From: Gonium pectorale
Lineage: Eukaryota; Chlorophyta; Chlorophyceae; Chlamydomonadales; Volvocaceae
Assembly (NCBI GenBank): GCA_001584585.1
Contig: LSYV01000012.1
Span: 1,144,952 to 1,208,951 of the forward strand
DNA: 64,000 nt
Reading direction: 5' to 3'
Below the pieces are notes generated by a model. The model saw nothing but the letters and a program-made list of their open reading frames with translations. It did not search any database and was not told the DNA's origin. Shown piece by piece: positions 25,473 to 38,708 of the stretch (the first letter of the stretch is position 1; the number at the start of each line of letters is the position of its first letter). A program made the translations under genes and the position numbers.

Positions 25473-26784
25473 ACCTGCGTTTCTACGGTTGGGCTGGATT
25501 GGTGTCGTATGAAAGTGAGGAAACCGTGTGCATATAGCGGAGCGTTGGCGGTGAGAGGGTAGGACGTGCGTGGCCCTTGAGCGACCGGACCAGTCTGTTT
25601 GAAGGGTAGGGTTTTGGAAGCGTGCCGATCCCGGGACGGCACGGGTCTTGCGGCAATGCTGGTAATGCACGGAGGAGAGTGATGATGTTGGCCCCTAGAC
25701 GGTAGCCATGGATACTGTCCCTGGCCTGTGTGTGATAGAAGAAGTGAAGGGAGGGGATAGGGCTGATCCGCGCTGGTGCTGAAGCGATTTATGTGCGCTG
25801 CGGCTTTTTTCTGCGTGGGTACAGTATCGGTCACCTTTTCGAGGCGTCACCCCGTTGTTCGTTGTGCAGCTGGGTGCAGTGGACCATGGAACATGGTTCG
25901 GAATGTGCGGAAGTGTATCAAGTTATCATTGATAAAAAGGAAACTGCGAAGAATAGGTGCTGGTCTGCACGCCATGTGGGCTGGTCCGCAGTGGGTCCGC
26001 CATGAACTTGGCCAAGGGCAATCGCTGCTATGGGGCATGCATACTCTCGAACTTATCCGCATGTGCTCTCTCCGTGCATGGAGCAAACCGTTTTCATGTT
26101 TCTGTGCTCCAGTCTTCCAGTGACCTGGCCCTAGCCGCAGCACTGTAAGGGGTGCGGAGTTTGGGGACTTGACTAGGCAAGAAGCCTCCAGGCGGAATGC
26201 TTGGACCAGTTGAGCTGCGGACGCACCCTAGGTCCAGGTCGCACGACAATCTCACATTAAGCATCCGTAGCGACTCCGATGGCTTCACTCCGTCGTATTG
26301 TAAATCACAGTTTGCTCGCATGCCCAGTGTGGACCTGGTAACGGTAATTGACAAAGACGTTCTGTCCTGCGCTTGGCGAGGGCATGTTGCTCACTGCAAC
26401 GTCTCCAGCGGTGTGTGGGGTGCAGAGCATTCGGAGAAGTTATGGGCGAGGTTTGACACAAAGACGGCTAGCGGAAGGTTTAGCGCCTCACGATGAAAAC
26501 GTTTCCGGGACCCCGAAGTGAAGCACGCTGTGTGCCCCTCCCCTGCTACCATCGCTCACGCACTCCCTCATGTGCTCCTCTCCATCCCCGTTCTCTCCCC
26601 CCCTTTCCTTTCAACACTGTCCAGCAGGTCCAGCTGACCCCTCCTAAAATGCATGTCGTGGTGGTTGCAAACCGCTAACGACCAACGACCCAACCACTTT
26701 AAAGCCTTACTGGGCAGCTAAAATAGTGTGGTACTATAGGTATCATGACGACAACGCCTGCCGGGTAAACGACAAGCCACGACC
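25473..26784. other. 3' UTR of the SR gene and intergenic spacer
   Basis: Contains the SR-gene poly(A) signal at 26144 and the upstream region of the acyltransferase gene. No supported gene. Confidence 0.6.
26144..26148 (+). terminator. Polyadenylation signal TGTAA
   Basis: First plus-strand TGTAA after the SR-gene stop at 25472; gives a ~690-nt 3' UTR, typical for volvocine genes. Confidence 0.6.
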
Positions 26785-29700
26785 ATGGGGCACCGTGCGC
26801 TTCTCGTTGAACGCCTCGCTTACCTTGCGGTGAGCTATCGATGTAATCCAAGGCACCCCATTACATTACAATAACCGAATCGTCTCGCGCGTAGCTCATC
26901 GTCGTCCTACAAGGGAACGTGCTGCGCGAGGGCTATCGCTTCGCCAAGGAAGTCCAGACCATCGTTGCGCTGCCCGGAGTTCGAAGAAGCTCTAGCTTTG
27001 GGGGAAATGACCTGTCGGACCACCAATGGCGCAGCTTTCGGGACTCAGCGCCGATGCTGGCGGGTGCCATGGCGGGTTTCGTGGCGGTATCCTATGCGGT
27101 AAGCATGCTGGTTCCGAGGAGAGTGAGCGGATGCGGAGGGACTTGCGGGGAAGAGGCGGGCGCCGAACCAGGGCTGGCATATCACCAGGACCAACACCGC
27201 TTCCGGCCACAAGACGTCGCTCAGGAACAGCCTCAACACCCTCTGTCAGCGTGCCAGCAGTATGCGGCTTCCTGTCAATACACAGTAGCGCGCCTTGACC
27301 AGTCTCTCCTGCACACAGGCCCGTTCCGTCCGCCACCGCCGGCAAGCTGTGATGGTGGCGGTGTCTCTGATCTTCCTAGGTGCGCTCTTCACCGCAAATG
27401 TGCATATTGATCAGCTTTCCTCACGGTATCCCTCCCTACACAAACAGACACGGGATCTGCCGATACATCGAATGGCCATTCCTGGCCTTGCCTTACGTTA
27501 GCGCACTGCTGCACCTAAAACGGTGGTCTGGATCCGACAACTTGGTTGCAAGCACCCCTTTGCCCAATAATACGCAGATCTATTCTTGTCCGTAAACTCT
27601 TCCGTTGCCTCTGCTTGGCCCTTGACATCCGCAGGCGTCCTGCACGGCGCATGTGCCCTTCACGTGCTCGCGCTGGCGCTCGGGTCGTACACCCTCAGCC
27701 GCATGCTGACGGCATCACCGTACGGGTACGGTGAGCACAGCCCACGTGCATTGTGCTATCGTCTGCCCAACCGCACTATGCTCTGTGGAGTGTTGGCTTG
27801 CTCTCCGAATGAGCCCGGGGAGCTTTCAGCTGTTCGCCTCTGGCCATGACTGCTGAGTGTGTATTGACTCTTTATTCCCATCTGCCTGCACAATCTTTTA
27901 ATGTAGTGGACGCTTTGGGGGTAGGCATTTTCCCTGCTTGCTCCGCACTGCTGTTCCTTCATCGAAGCTGTGCCTCTTGCGCCCCTCCGCAGGCTGTTGG
28001 GCGTGTGGGTGTACGCCTGTGGGACACTGCTCCTGGCGCGTCTGACGGAGGGTCTGCCGTTCGGATTAATGAGGTAGGGCCAGCTGGGTCTTCTGTCCCG
28101 TAGTCTGGCGTTGGGTCGCCAGGACATTGACGAGCGGAAACAGCCAGGCTTCCCTAGAGCCTCGCCATCGTCCTTCATCTTGGCGCCGGCTGACTACCCA
28201 TTGCGCTCCCCGATGCGTATGTACACCACGGCGCACCTCGGACGCCACGCGACATGTGCAACAGTCACAGGATGGCATTTCTTGACCACCACCGCGGCCT
28301 CCTGCGCTGGCACATCCACTACAACCTGCTTGTCCTGCGTCTCATCTCCTTTGCCGCCGACCTGCACTGGGCCCGCGCCGCGCGGCGACCCGCACGAGCG
28401 ATTGGCGGCGAAGGCAACGGGGGAGGCAGTAGCGCCGTGACTGCCGCGGGCCCGGCCGGCGGCCCCAGCCCAGACTGCAGCAAGGACGTAATTGCGAGCG
28501 CCGATGGCTGTGCTCAGGGCGCGGGCGGCGTGGCAAGCTTGGAGCAGGAGCTGAAGGTGGGCCCCCCCCTAGGCATATGACAGGAGGCGCACGTGAAGAC
28601 GCGAGGGTGACCTGTGGCTGTGGCCGACGAAAGTATGTACCACATATGATAGTGACGAGCCTGCTTTACCCTGCAGTGATTAACCTGTAACCTTATAGTG
28701 ATCAACCGGCTTGTCTGTGGCAACGAGCCGGCCCTCATCGCGCCTGCGCCCATCGGGTCGCAGGCCCGTGTCGAGACGCCGCTGCCGCTGCCGTACTACA
28801 ATCTGTGGTCCTTCCTGGAGTACGTGCTGTATCCTCCGCTGTACGTCGCGGGGCCCATCATCACCTTCAACAGCTTCGCCTCGCAGCGCGTGGGATCGCG
28901 GGTGCAGCAGCTGGGGCCGCGGCAGGTGGGCGACTCCGTAAGCAACGGGTTTCTTGGTTTAGGTTTTTGTTCCATAGTGCGGCAGGTAGGCGGCTGTGGA
29001 AGCAACGGCGCACGATGGCCACCTCGGGTGGCGATAGTTCCCGTGGGCATGCTGCGCGTGGAGCGCGTCCTTGTATGCACCGTGTGCTTTTACATACGTA
29101 CCAGCATGCTCGAACAGCTCTGCAAACAGATAAGCAAGTAAGACATCCTGTATGGCAGCCCATGGACCCTCAGCCCGGATCTTGTGAACGTAGCACTGGG
29201 AGTGCTAGGCTGGGGTGGATCGCTGAGCTGCGCTGAACTGACCTCCCGACAGCGGGACCGGCAGTGCGGGAGTCGCGGCCGCGCGCGGCCGCACATGACG
29301 CCGTGTGCCCCCACCTGCGGACGAGGATCGCCTCTGCGCTGTGTGCTTGTGGATTGGACGGGGAGCAGTGAAGGAAACCGGTGGCTGGCTGCACGGCTCG
29401 AGGTGATCCAACATCTGCACGTGCTGTAGCTGTCACCAGGGGCATCGCCAGCCGACTGGCGAGTTGGCCGGATGGCTTCAGGTGCCGCGGCAGGGGACGC
29501 GCATCGGGCAGGCATTCCTAGCCTTGGACAAGCAGATACCGGAACGGAATCAGCGGCAAACCTTTAACCGGCAACCGCCAACCGCCAACCACCCGTGCCG
29601 TCCATGCCGTGATGCCGACAATGCCGGCCCCGTGTGTACGGCAGGTGGTGATGTACGCGCTGCGCGCTTCGCTTGCATGGGCCTGCCTGGAGTTCGTCAC

Positions 29701-31792
29701 GCACGCGCTTCCGTACAACAGCATCGCCAAGCACCGCGTGCTGGACTGGCTTGCGTCGCGCCGCGCGGGGGCTGGCCCGGCGCCCCGGCCCCTCCACTAC
29801 GCCATCACCGGCTACTGGGTGCTCGTGTTCATGTGGCTGAAGGTGAGCCGGCGGCTGCATGTGTTGTCCTTGCCGGCGCTGCCTTGTGCTGCACGTCTAA
29901 GCTGCATTTGTTACCTGCTTTACGTGTTTGTGATGCTCGATATCGGGACGACCGTTTAGAAATTAGGGCTGTCTCCCTTGCGTCACAGTTTACGGTCATT
30001 TGGCGCTTCTTCCGGGCTGTGGCGCTGGCCGACGGGGTTGTGCCGCCCGAGAACATGACGCGATGCGTGTGCAATAACTATGACATCGAGGTATGTGCGC
30101 GCATGAGACTGAGCGTGGACGTTGGGGTCGTGCTTGTGTCAATGGCTGAGTCACCGGTTCGAATTCGCCTGCATTGTCAGCAGCAACGACCAGCCGACGA
30201 CTCTCGATCCTTGGCCAAGAAGATGGCGTGCTGATCCCACCAGGCTCGAAGACGCGCCACGCCGCTTCGACAGAACGCCGGATCGCTGGCGCTTCTGGAT
30301 GCCGTTGACTTACCTCAGGGGTGCCCTTCTCACTGCCCTGTATGACAGGGCTTCTGGCGTAGTTGGCATTCGTCGTACAACCGCTGGCTGGTCCGGTACA
30401 TGTACGTCCCAATGGGCGGCAGCTCCCGGCGCAAATATAACGTGTGGCCCATCTTCACGTTCGTGGCGCTGTGGCACGACCTGGAATGGCGCCTTCTGGG
30501 CTGGGCCTGGCTCATGGCGGCGGCAATAGCGCCCGAAATGGTAAGGGTTGAGCTGTGCGCAGCGATTGGGTACAGGGTAACTGGATAGCGGGCGGGGCCA
30601 TAGTCCCAGCAGAGGCTCCGACAAGGGCGAGAGAGCGGGCAGTATAGGTGGGGCGCTGCGCTAAATACGGGGGGTTGTCGTGTGGTGGTGCGCCTCCCGA
30701 CGTGGGTGTCGGGTGTCAGGCACTGACGAGTGACCCGTGGGTTCACCGTTGCCAAAGCATGAAGCCTTCGCAGCCTACCAGGCGGTTGGCTTGTCGTCAA
30801 CTTGCGGAAGTCCGAATGGTTTCCCATGGAGATTGGTCACGCTGGTGCACATTGGCCCTGTCCAGTACTTGGGACATGTTAGACTAGCACTCTTAGTGTC
30901 TCCCAGCCGTCTCGTTGGAACTAGAACCTGCCCCCGGACACCTTCGCCCGACCGTGCGCACCTCGGCCATGCAGGCGGTGAAGGCGCTGGGCCGCGCGGC
31001 CCGCCGGTGGCACGGCACGGCCGTGTTCCGGCACGTGGCGGCCCTGGCCGCTGCTGCCAACATCCTGCTGCTGATGGCGGGCAACCTGGTGGGCTTTGTG
31101 GTGGGGCTGGACGGCATCGGCCCGCTGGCCAAACAGGTGCGAAAGCAGTGTTCTACGTTTCATTACAAGTCCACAAAGCACAATTCAGTGCTTGCGGCAG
31201 GTACCAGAGCGCCAGGGCGTGGATGCGTGTACGGGGATGTCAGGTTCTGACTGCCAGCAGATGCCTTCCGCGTCAGGGGGAGGGCCAGTGAGCGTGGCAA
31301 TCGCCGCGCGCCGGGCCGGCTGCTCGTCGATCCTGCTGCGGGGCCCGTACGATGGGCTACGTGATGGGGCTGCGGGCGGCATGACGGTGCCGCTAAAGCA
31401 GTTACCGCCTGAGGGCAACCCGGCCACTTTGGTATGCTCTTGATCTTGACTGAGATGATGGGAGGCCGTGCGCTCGCGAGTAGGGGATGGGCCCCCCGAG
31501 GTTTCTGATCCTCCTCCCTGCGCTGCGCCGTGAGCCACTTAGCGCCGTCCCACTCGCGGTTGCGGTGCCGCTCCAGTTTCGTCTCGCTCCGCTCCGCCTT
31601 GCTTGGCTGCAGGTGCTCGGCCAGCCGCGCTTCCTCGCCGTGGTACTGGTGACGCTCTTTGCGGCCGCGCAGCTGATGTTCTGGAAGCGGGAGCTCGAGG
31701 CTAAGGCCGCTGCCAGAGAGGCAGCAGCTAGGAGCCAGCAGAGCGTCAGGGCGGCGACAGATGCCGCGCCACTCGAAGGAGGTAGCCGCTGA
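26785..31792 (+). CDS. Membrane-bound O-acyltransferase, GUP1-like
   Basis: Twelve exons: 26785-26829, 26895-27098, 27319-27379, 27635-27719, 27993-28073, 28271-28556, 28764-28925, 29645-29842, 29989-30090, 30349-30540, 30897-31136, 31613-31792; all in phase, 611 residues (yeast Gup1 has 560). Many hydrophobic helices mark a polytopic membrane protein. MBOAT hallmarks are WHSSYNRWLVRYMYVP followed by GG, and VALWHDLEWRLLGW, whose His (about residue 451) is the conserved active-site histidine. LAYLALIVVLQGN near the start, YVLYPPLYVAGPIITFNSF, and FFRAVALADGVVPPENM..CNNY match the GUP1 layout. Gup1 acylates lyso-GPI anchors in the ER; plant-type function is less clear, so the substrate is inferred. 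The exon-7 acceptor at 28763 is the least certain; it was chosen by phase and family alignment. Confidence 0.88.
28919..29011 (+). repeat. Tandem duplication of the exon-7 5' splice site
   Basis: The donor region GCGGCAG|GTGGGCGAC..AAGCAACGG (28919-28950) is repeated 61 bp downstream as GCGGCAG|GTAGGCGGC..AAGCAACGG (28980-29011), so a second plausible 5' splice site lies in the intron of the acyltransferase gene. Confidence 0.7.
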
Positions 31793-33177
31793 ATTTAGCC
31801 ACATTGTTTGGGCGGCATCTCCTGGCTCAGTCGCTGTCCCCGAGCACTAGTGGAGCCTGCGCGGGCTGTGGAGCTTGCGGTTTTAGAGCTCGTGCGATGT
31901 AGAGCTTGCCTTAAGTGCAGCGCGTTTGAGTACTGTCGTACAAATGCGTGTATGCTGTAGGAAACCCGATATTTGGTCGCGGAGAGTTGGTTGTGCCTCC
32001 GCAACTCCCACACACAGGGGCACAGTCTTGAAAGCGCCCTCGTCACTGAATTAGGCTGCAATCTTTCCACTTCCAGGCATGGTGATGTAAATGTAAATAC
32101 TATCAGGATGCTACATTTATTCATAACCAGCGGGTGCCACGCCACCTTCAGAGCAGCACCCGGAGCAGCGTCGACAAAGCGGTAATCAGCAAAGAAAAGT
32201 ATTGCACGGATACTGGACACCGCCCCGCGTCGACATCATCTTTACCATATCCAGAGTGTGCCCTAGTACGTCTTGAGTAGCGAGAGTGTGCGTCAGCAAT
32301 CTTACCATGTGCATCTCCGTCCGTCACACAGAATCTGTGCAGTCCCGCCTGAATGCCGCTTGTGCTACCCTTGTACGACCGTGCACCGTAGACGACATCA
32401 CAGTTCCCTTCAGCAGGTTTGCACCACGTTAACCGCGAACTTGCGCTCCTATGCTCAACTCGGGCGCTCCAGCACTTTTCTCCAGTTCATCCAGTTCACA
32501 GGCATGCGTCCGTGTCACTGTGGGCAACAAAGTAGAGGTCACGGGCATCCTGCAAGCGTGCGCATGTGCGCAGGAGCGCTCAGAAGTGGAGGACGATCGT
32601 TGCGTCAAGCACAAGGTTATCCCGCTGGCAGGAAAAGATGCAAACAAAAAATCTCGTCAGCACCCTGGCATCCATCAGTTGCGCCGCGTCCTGTAAATTG
32701 ATTCGCTTTGAAGCATCCGAGGTTCCGAGCACGTCAGCACCAGGGACATAAATTGCCGCATTATAATGAATACGTGAAGCGGACAGCCCTACTAATGCAG
32801 CCAATCGACTGTGCACACTTGGTGAATATTGCGGCGGGCAGCCAGAACAGAGCTCAACCACTCAGCCATTCCCTCACCCCACCCAAGCCCGTCCCCAACC
32901 TTACCGCTACCATTAACGTGCAACTGAAGTCCCACATCCATCCAGTGCGTACCCATTTGCTCAGTCGATCCCCGTCTCCCATACTGACGCGGCGCGAGGC
33001 TTGAGCCAGCGTCGGGCCACAATGTCCTTGGTACAGGTACATATAACGCTCCTTGTCATATCCGTAAGGTCAGGATTCGGCTCACCATCCCGGCACACCA
33101 ATGCCCACGCAAACCCTCTTTGATCCCGCCCCAAAGCTCGCCCACACCCGCCAGATCACTGCTTAAAGTCCGATACC
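31793..33177. other. Convergent intergenic region
   Basis: Lies between the convergent acyltransferase and glycosyltransferase genes and should hold both 3' UTRs. A double TGTAA at 32086 serves the plus-strand gene. I did not find a TGTAA for the minus-strand gene below 33178. No other gene supported. Confidence 0.6.
32086..32096 (+). terminator. Double polyadenylation signal TGTAA
   Basis: Two TGTAA motifs six bases apart, about 295 nt after the acyltransferase stop codon. Confidence 0.65.
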
Positions 33178-36100
33178 CTACCACCGGTCCCGGTCGCGCT
33201 CCGGGATTTCTAGGTATCGCAGCGCCGGGCACCTCTTGCGCCATGCCGCGTAGGTGTGGGCTGCATCGCCCACCAGGTCGGGAACCTCCACTAAACGATC
33301 CAGCCAGAAAACGGGCATCGACTCGTGACGGAGGCGCGCCAGCATGTCGCCGAGGTTGGCCTTGAGCAAGACATCGTACGGCACACGTTGCCGTACGGTA
33401 TTGCTCGGTGGTGGCCGCGGCGCAGTGGCATTCTGCGACGACGATTTGGGGATTGGATCGGTGGACAGTTGGTGGGGCAGGCAGGGTTTTGACACACACT
33501 GCTCCCGCGTGTCGCCTTGGATGTTGCGACAGCATGGGACGGTGGGTTCCGTGGCTGAGCCCTGGCACCAACCCCGTCATCTACTGCAATCTACGGCAGG
33601 TAACACTGAACGGTGAACGCTGCACGCGCCAGCTGCATGCCCCGCCAATGGCTATCAAGCCAGTGGCTACAGTTTACAGGACGACAGCCAGACGGAAGCT
33701 TCCGTCACGCACCATGGAGAGCTTTAGCATCGCCTCGGGGCGGGGCTCCGCGCCGGTGCTGTTCCGCAGGTGGTGGAACTCCACCGCCAGCATGCCCCGG
33801 CTCACGCCCCGGCTGTTCTTATCCTCCACGATGCAACCTGCCGCACAGCCAAGCAGGTGCATACAGCGGCCAGCAGCAACAAGGGCTTCAGCGAGGGGCC
33901 AGGACTCCTGGCCCAGGAGAGGCAGTCTATGCGGCGGCGTTGCCCAGGTGCTTTCAGGGTATGCGCCGTGTGCCGCCTCCCGCCGCCGGAAACACTAGGA
34001 GGCGCCAGCAAAAGCGGTGCCAGAGGCCAAACACCGTGACCCAAAGGGTGCGTACACTTTCTGGGTGGTTGTTGGAGAAGCCCGGACACAGCGGCGGTGA
34101 CCGATTTGTGGCAGTGACCCGCGGGTCAGTAGCGGCAGGCCAGCGGCCGTCACCCGGGGCAAGAGTTCGTCAGCTCCTCGTCTGACCTGGCGCTGATCAA
34201 AATGAGTGTCAAAAGCTTGACCCGTCTGTTAGGCACGACCTTTTACAGCCCAACATAGAGTGACACACAAATTCGATGCATACGCGGAAGGTACAATCGC
34301 ATGGCGCATACCTGCCCGAGAGAAGCCAGGCCACTCGCACTGCAGCTCCGCAAGCGAGTCCCCAAATGGCTGCACCTGAGACGGGTTCCATGTTGTCCAC
34401 GGGGTGTGCAGAACAGGTGTTTATGAAGCCCTTTCACTGGAGCAGCCTTCACAGCCCAAACAGCCAAGGGGCCTGGCTCCCAACCCACGGCCCTTCGGCA
34501 CAGCCCGACACCGCGGTCCTCTCGCAAAGCGCCTCACATCCCACTGCGCGTACACAGTACTGGTGCACCTGCCCCGCATTCCTGGCTCCCCAAAAGCCGA
34601 CAGCCGGGGCTGCACCTGGAAGAAGGTTTCCAGATAGGTCCAGGGAATGGAATGCGTGATGGGCTTGAAGACGCGGCCGCGCGCCTCGGCCGTCAGCGCC
34701 TGCGGGGGCGGGGGGCATGCCGCACGCATGCGGTGGGCACCTGGTTATGGCACTTGCACGAAGGCTAGCACACTACGGTACGCTGCTCGCACAGCAAACG
34801 GAAGGTCCTTGGGTCAATCTTGAGGGCGGTGTTCGGCGTCATACAAAGCATACAAAGCAGTGTTTACCGTCCTCCCCCCTCGGCGCAGGGCTCTCCCACG
34901 TCGGCGCGGGTGAGTCACCCAAGCACTCGGACGCCCCGGCGCCAGCCTACCCAGTCACTGTCGCAGGGCACTGCGGGCCAGGCGGCGATCGCACCGATTG
35001 CGACAGCAACTTGGGCCAGGCCCTGTGCCGCCAGCACAAACTCCTGCTTGCCTGTGAGGAGTGAAAGGTTGGATGCTGTCGGCGCACACCACAACGATGT
35101 TCCAACAACAACGTCAACTTGCCGGCCGCGGCGCAGAACAGATGTAGCGACAGTTCCGCACAGCCTGATCCGAACGCTGTAACCGCTGCCGCAAGAGGCT
35201 CGCACATGCCATGTGTGGGCATGACATCAACAACGAGTCGCGACCTACTCATGCCGGCGTGGATAACTCCCGGCGCGAAGGCCAGCACCGTGCGGACGAC
35301 GGGCGCCTCGGGAGGCAGGGGCGACGGCGGGAAGGCCTGGTTGGCAAAGAAGGCGCGTTTCTTGCTCCGCGCCACTCTGCGGGCGGCATTGTCCGTGGAT
35401 CATCGGGGCCGGTGGGCTGAGCGCCGGGGGCGTGCCCTGGCCTTCCGCTACATGCTCGCCGTTGACCCGTAAGCCGTCGCTGGTTTCCCTCCAGCGCAAG
35501 CGCACGCCGTCATTGCGCTGGCATGCGCGCGCATGGCATACACGCTGCAACGCACGTGAACGTGTTCCGCCAGCGTGGCCAGGGTACCGTCGGATACCCG
35601 CCCGCTGTGGAAGCACGAGCGACCCTAGTTCGCCACAGCCGCCGCCGGCACTCATACCCCGCATACCTGGCCGCGACCTGCCAGTTGTAGTGGCCTGACA
35701 GCATGAGCACCATCTCCTTCTGGAAGTCCCCGGGAAACAGCCCAGCCCAGATGTGGCCCATTGCGACCTTGCGCTGCGTGGCGCCCAGCAGGTGCCGGTG
35801 CCACCAGCCGTGGCGCCCGGTATCCCACCAGCCCGCCTCAGCCCAGCAGCCGGCGCAGCCATTATCAAAACCTGGCGAGTGGAGGGCCATGTGGGAGGGC
35901 GGACTTTGCAGTGCAGCTAGTCGCCATCCGTCGGAAGGGGGCGCGTAGTTGTGGGAGGCCATGCAAGCCTCGGCTTCACATGCGCCCAGCGCTCCCCAGC
36001 CCCAGCAGGCTTCGGTTACGGCATCCTGCCCGTACCACGAGCACAAGCAATACCATGGCCGCAGACGGCCTCGCTCTGGCGCGCCTCATCCTGCGGCAAC

Positions 36101-38675
36101 GAATGACATCCTCCGCTGTGCCTTCTCACTTTGAACCTGGAGCAGCCCAATCAGCTCGCTCTTCGTGGCGCGCGCGGCCGCCTCCGTGGATGGGTCCTCT
36201 GGATCTGGCGGCAGGGGCACTCCTGCGCGTGCGGAATAGATGGCAGCCGCACTAACGTCATGCACAGCAGGGCGCAACCGCTTGATTCATTACTTCGCGT
36301 GCTGCAGTTGTTACAAAGTAAACGGCAGGTGAGGAAGAAAATTCGGCCCAGCAGCCAACAAGTGTACTGTGGGAGGGCCGATAACGGCTCCCGAAGCAGC
36401 CCATGCGGGCCCTTGCACCGCCCCCATGATTGCCACACAAGGAGCCCTCCCTTAGTAAGGGAGAGAACGCACCCAGCTCCTTGTAGGCATCTCGGTACGC
36501 CTTGGTGCAGTCTCCAGGCGTGCTGTTGAAGGGGTATCTGCGTAGGCGCGTAGCAAAGATAGGAAAGGACACCTGAGCGAGCTGCCCGACGAAACGCCTC
36601 ACGTACCAGCTCACACCCATCATGGATGGGCCCGTGTGGCTGACACGTGATCACACGTACTTTTGCATTGACAGGAAACAATGCGACTTCCACACGCAGG
36701 CAGGCAGAGCGACTAAGGAAGCAAAGCAAATAGCCCAGCTCCCAGCCTGAGGAATGCCATGACTGGTATTTGTAAACACTTGCCTGGCCCCTGTTTGCCC
36801 GTATGTGGGTAGCTGCTCTCCACAACACTGACGATCACGTGAGTGGCCATACGGACTAGCCCCACACGGCCATCCCCAAGCTGGCAACATGGTTATGTCA
36901 CGAGGGCCCACGGCTTTCACCGAAAACAGTGAACGGCATACAGCCTTCGGGGTGCAACTCACCCGCCCCAGACCGGAAGCCACTCCCCACCTGCAAAGGC
37001 ATGAAACAGCGCAGCACCAAGAGGGGGTGGACCGAGCCTGTAACGGTGGCTCACCCAAAACCGAGTGCCTGCCAACCGAGGCGGACAACATCTGTGACCC
37101 AGCCTCCAGGGACCCCCACGCGCCATGCAAAGCAAGGGCCCACACTTGCGCCCGGGGCCCGGCCGGGCCCGGACCTGGTCACTTCCCGACCTATACAATG
37201 ACCCAGACATGGGACCGGAAAGTCATACCCTCCCGGATCCGCATCCCAACACAGATCCACCCGAGACACAAACCCGGAACACTGAACCTCAAGAACCCGG
37301 CCCAACAGCGGAAGCGGGCCTGACATCAGATTTAGGCCCGTGCCCAAACCAACACCCGGACACGGACCGACTTACGACTGTGGGGCATCAGAAGCGTGGC
37401 ACTGGAGATGGTGACGGAGCCGTCTGTCGAGTTCACGGGGCATGCCGCTTCGCGGAAGTGCTCGCACACGTTGGCCGCCAGCTGATCCGGAACCGGGAAA
37501 GTCTGCGGTGGCACGAGCAGGTCCTCTACATAAGGGCCATACCAAGGGAGCGCGTCGCTTCTGCACTCGGCAGCCAGCACCCAGCAAGTAGGCAATCATA
37601 CGTAGGCAATCATAGTACCTTTGTCCGCTGCATGCCCCAAAGCAAGAGTCATACGAAATTACTTTCAGACCCATGGCCCGATGAATGTGCATGTGCCTAG
37701 CGTACGTTGCCTGCTCAGCAACGTGGCATCAAGGGCTCCACGACCACCTCCCGCCTCGGCGCCAACACAACACCCGCGATTGCCGCACCTGATTGAAGCG
37801 CCAGCGGCTCAACAACGGCTCCCGGATCGCCTCCTCGAACTGTGGGTGATGGAACAGTCAGACGTAAGTGGGACATGGACGACGTGGGTATTTAAGCAAC
37901 CAGAGACGCATGCCTTTGCCGCGGGCAAGAAAACATACATTAGTCACGATCATCCTGCGCCTGCATAGACCCCGCGTAACAGGCAGTTACCGCAGCGGCG
38001 TGCACAGCGTGCCAGTACGGTACCGGTCGGCGTGTCTTGATCACATGGCAGCGATGCCAAGGGCTCGGCGCCCCATGCTTTGTGCCGGGTGGCGTTTGCA
38101 TGGCACACCATGCGACATGCACACCGAGGACAGGCCCCAATACGAGGGCCCGAGCCACGGTATCTTACCTTATGCCGGGTGGTGTTCATCGCATGAAACG
38201 CCTCGTCGTCCCGACTGAACGTTTGCAACAGCACGGAGAAGACGGGCCGGCCGCTGGCGGCGCTGTAGACACAGTCCCGTATCAGCATCTGATCATCCAC
38301 TTCGAGAGACCGAGTCTTCCCTTCAGAGGGCAGGAAGGCAGACACATCAAGTACAGCAGACACCTTTATGTACCTTCTGTCCGCACCAGTCGGCCGTACG
38401 GGTGGCAGTCCGCCTTGGTACGTATGCCGTCGACATCGCGCATTCGCATGCATGAGGGGCTGTTCAGGGGCCAAGCAACAGGCAGCAGCTGAAGACCTAA
38501 GCCTCAGGGTCGGCGTGTGTGGCCGGGCAGAGCGCCCCGGACCGGCATCGCCGCATCACTGGGATCAGGTGGTTACTAACTGTAAGAATCGGAGATCTCC
38601 ATGAGCTTGCTGTCGTCCTCTGCCCAGCGGACTGCGCGGCAGGCAAGGCCGGGGGGGCAAGATGCGAGACAGCAG

Positions 38676-38708
<33 letters not shown>

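Noticed and set aside
30150..30170. GGTTCGAATTC resembling a tRNA T-loop
   Set aside because: No acceptor stem or anticodon arm can be paired around it; it lies in an acyltransferase intron.
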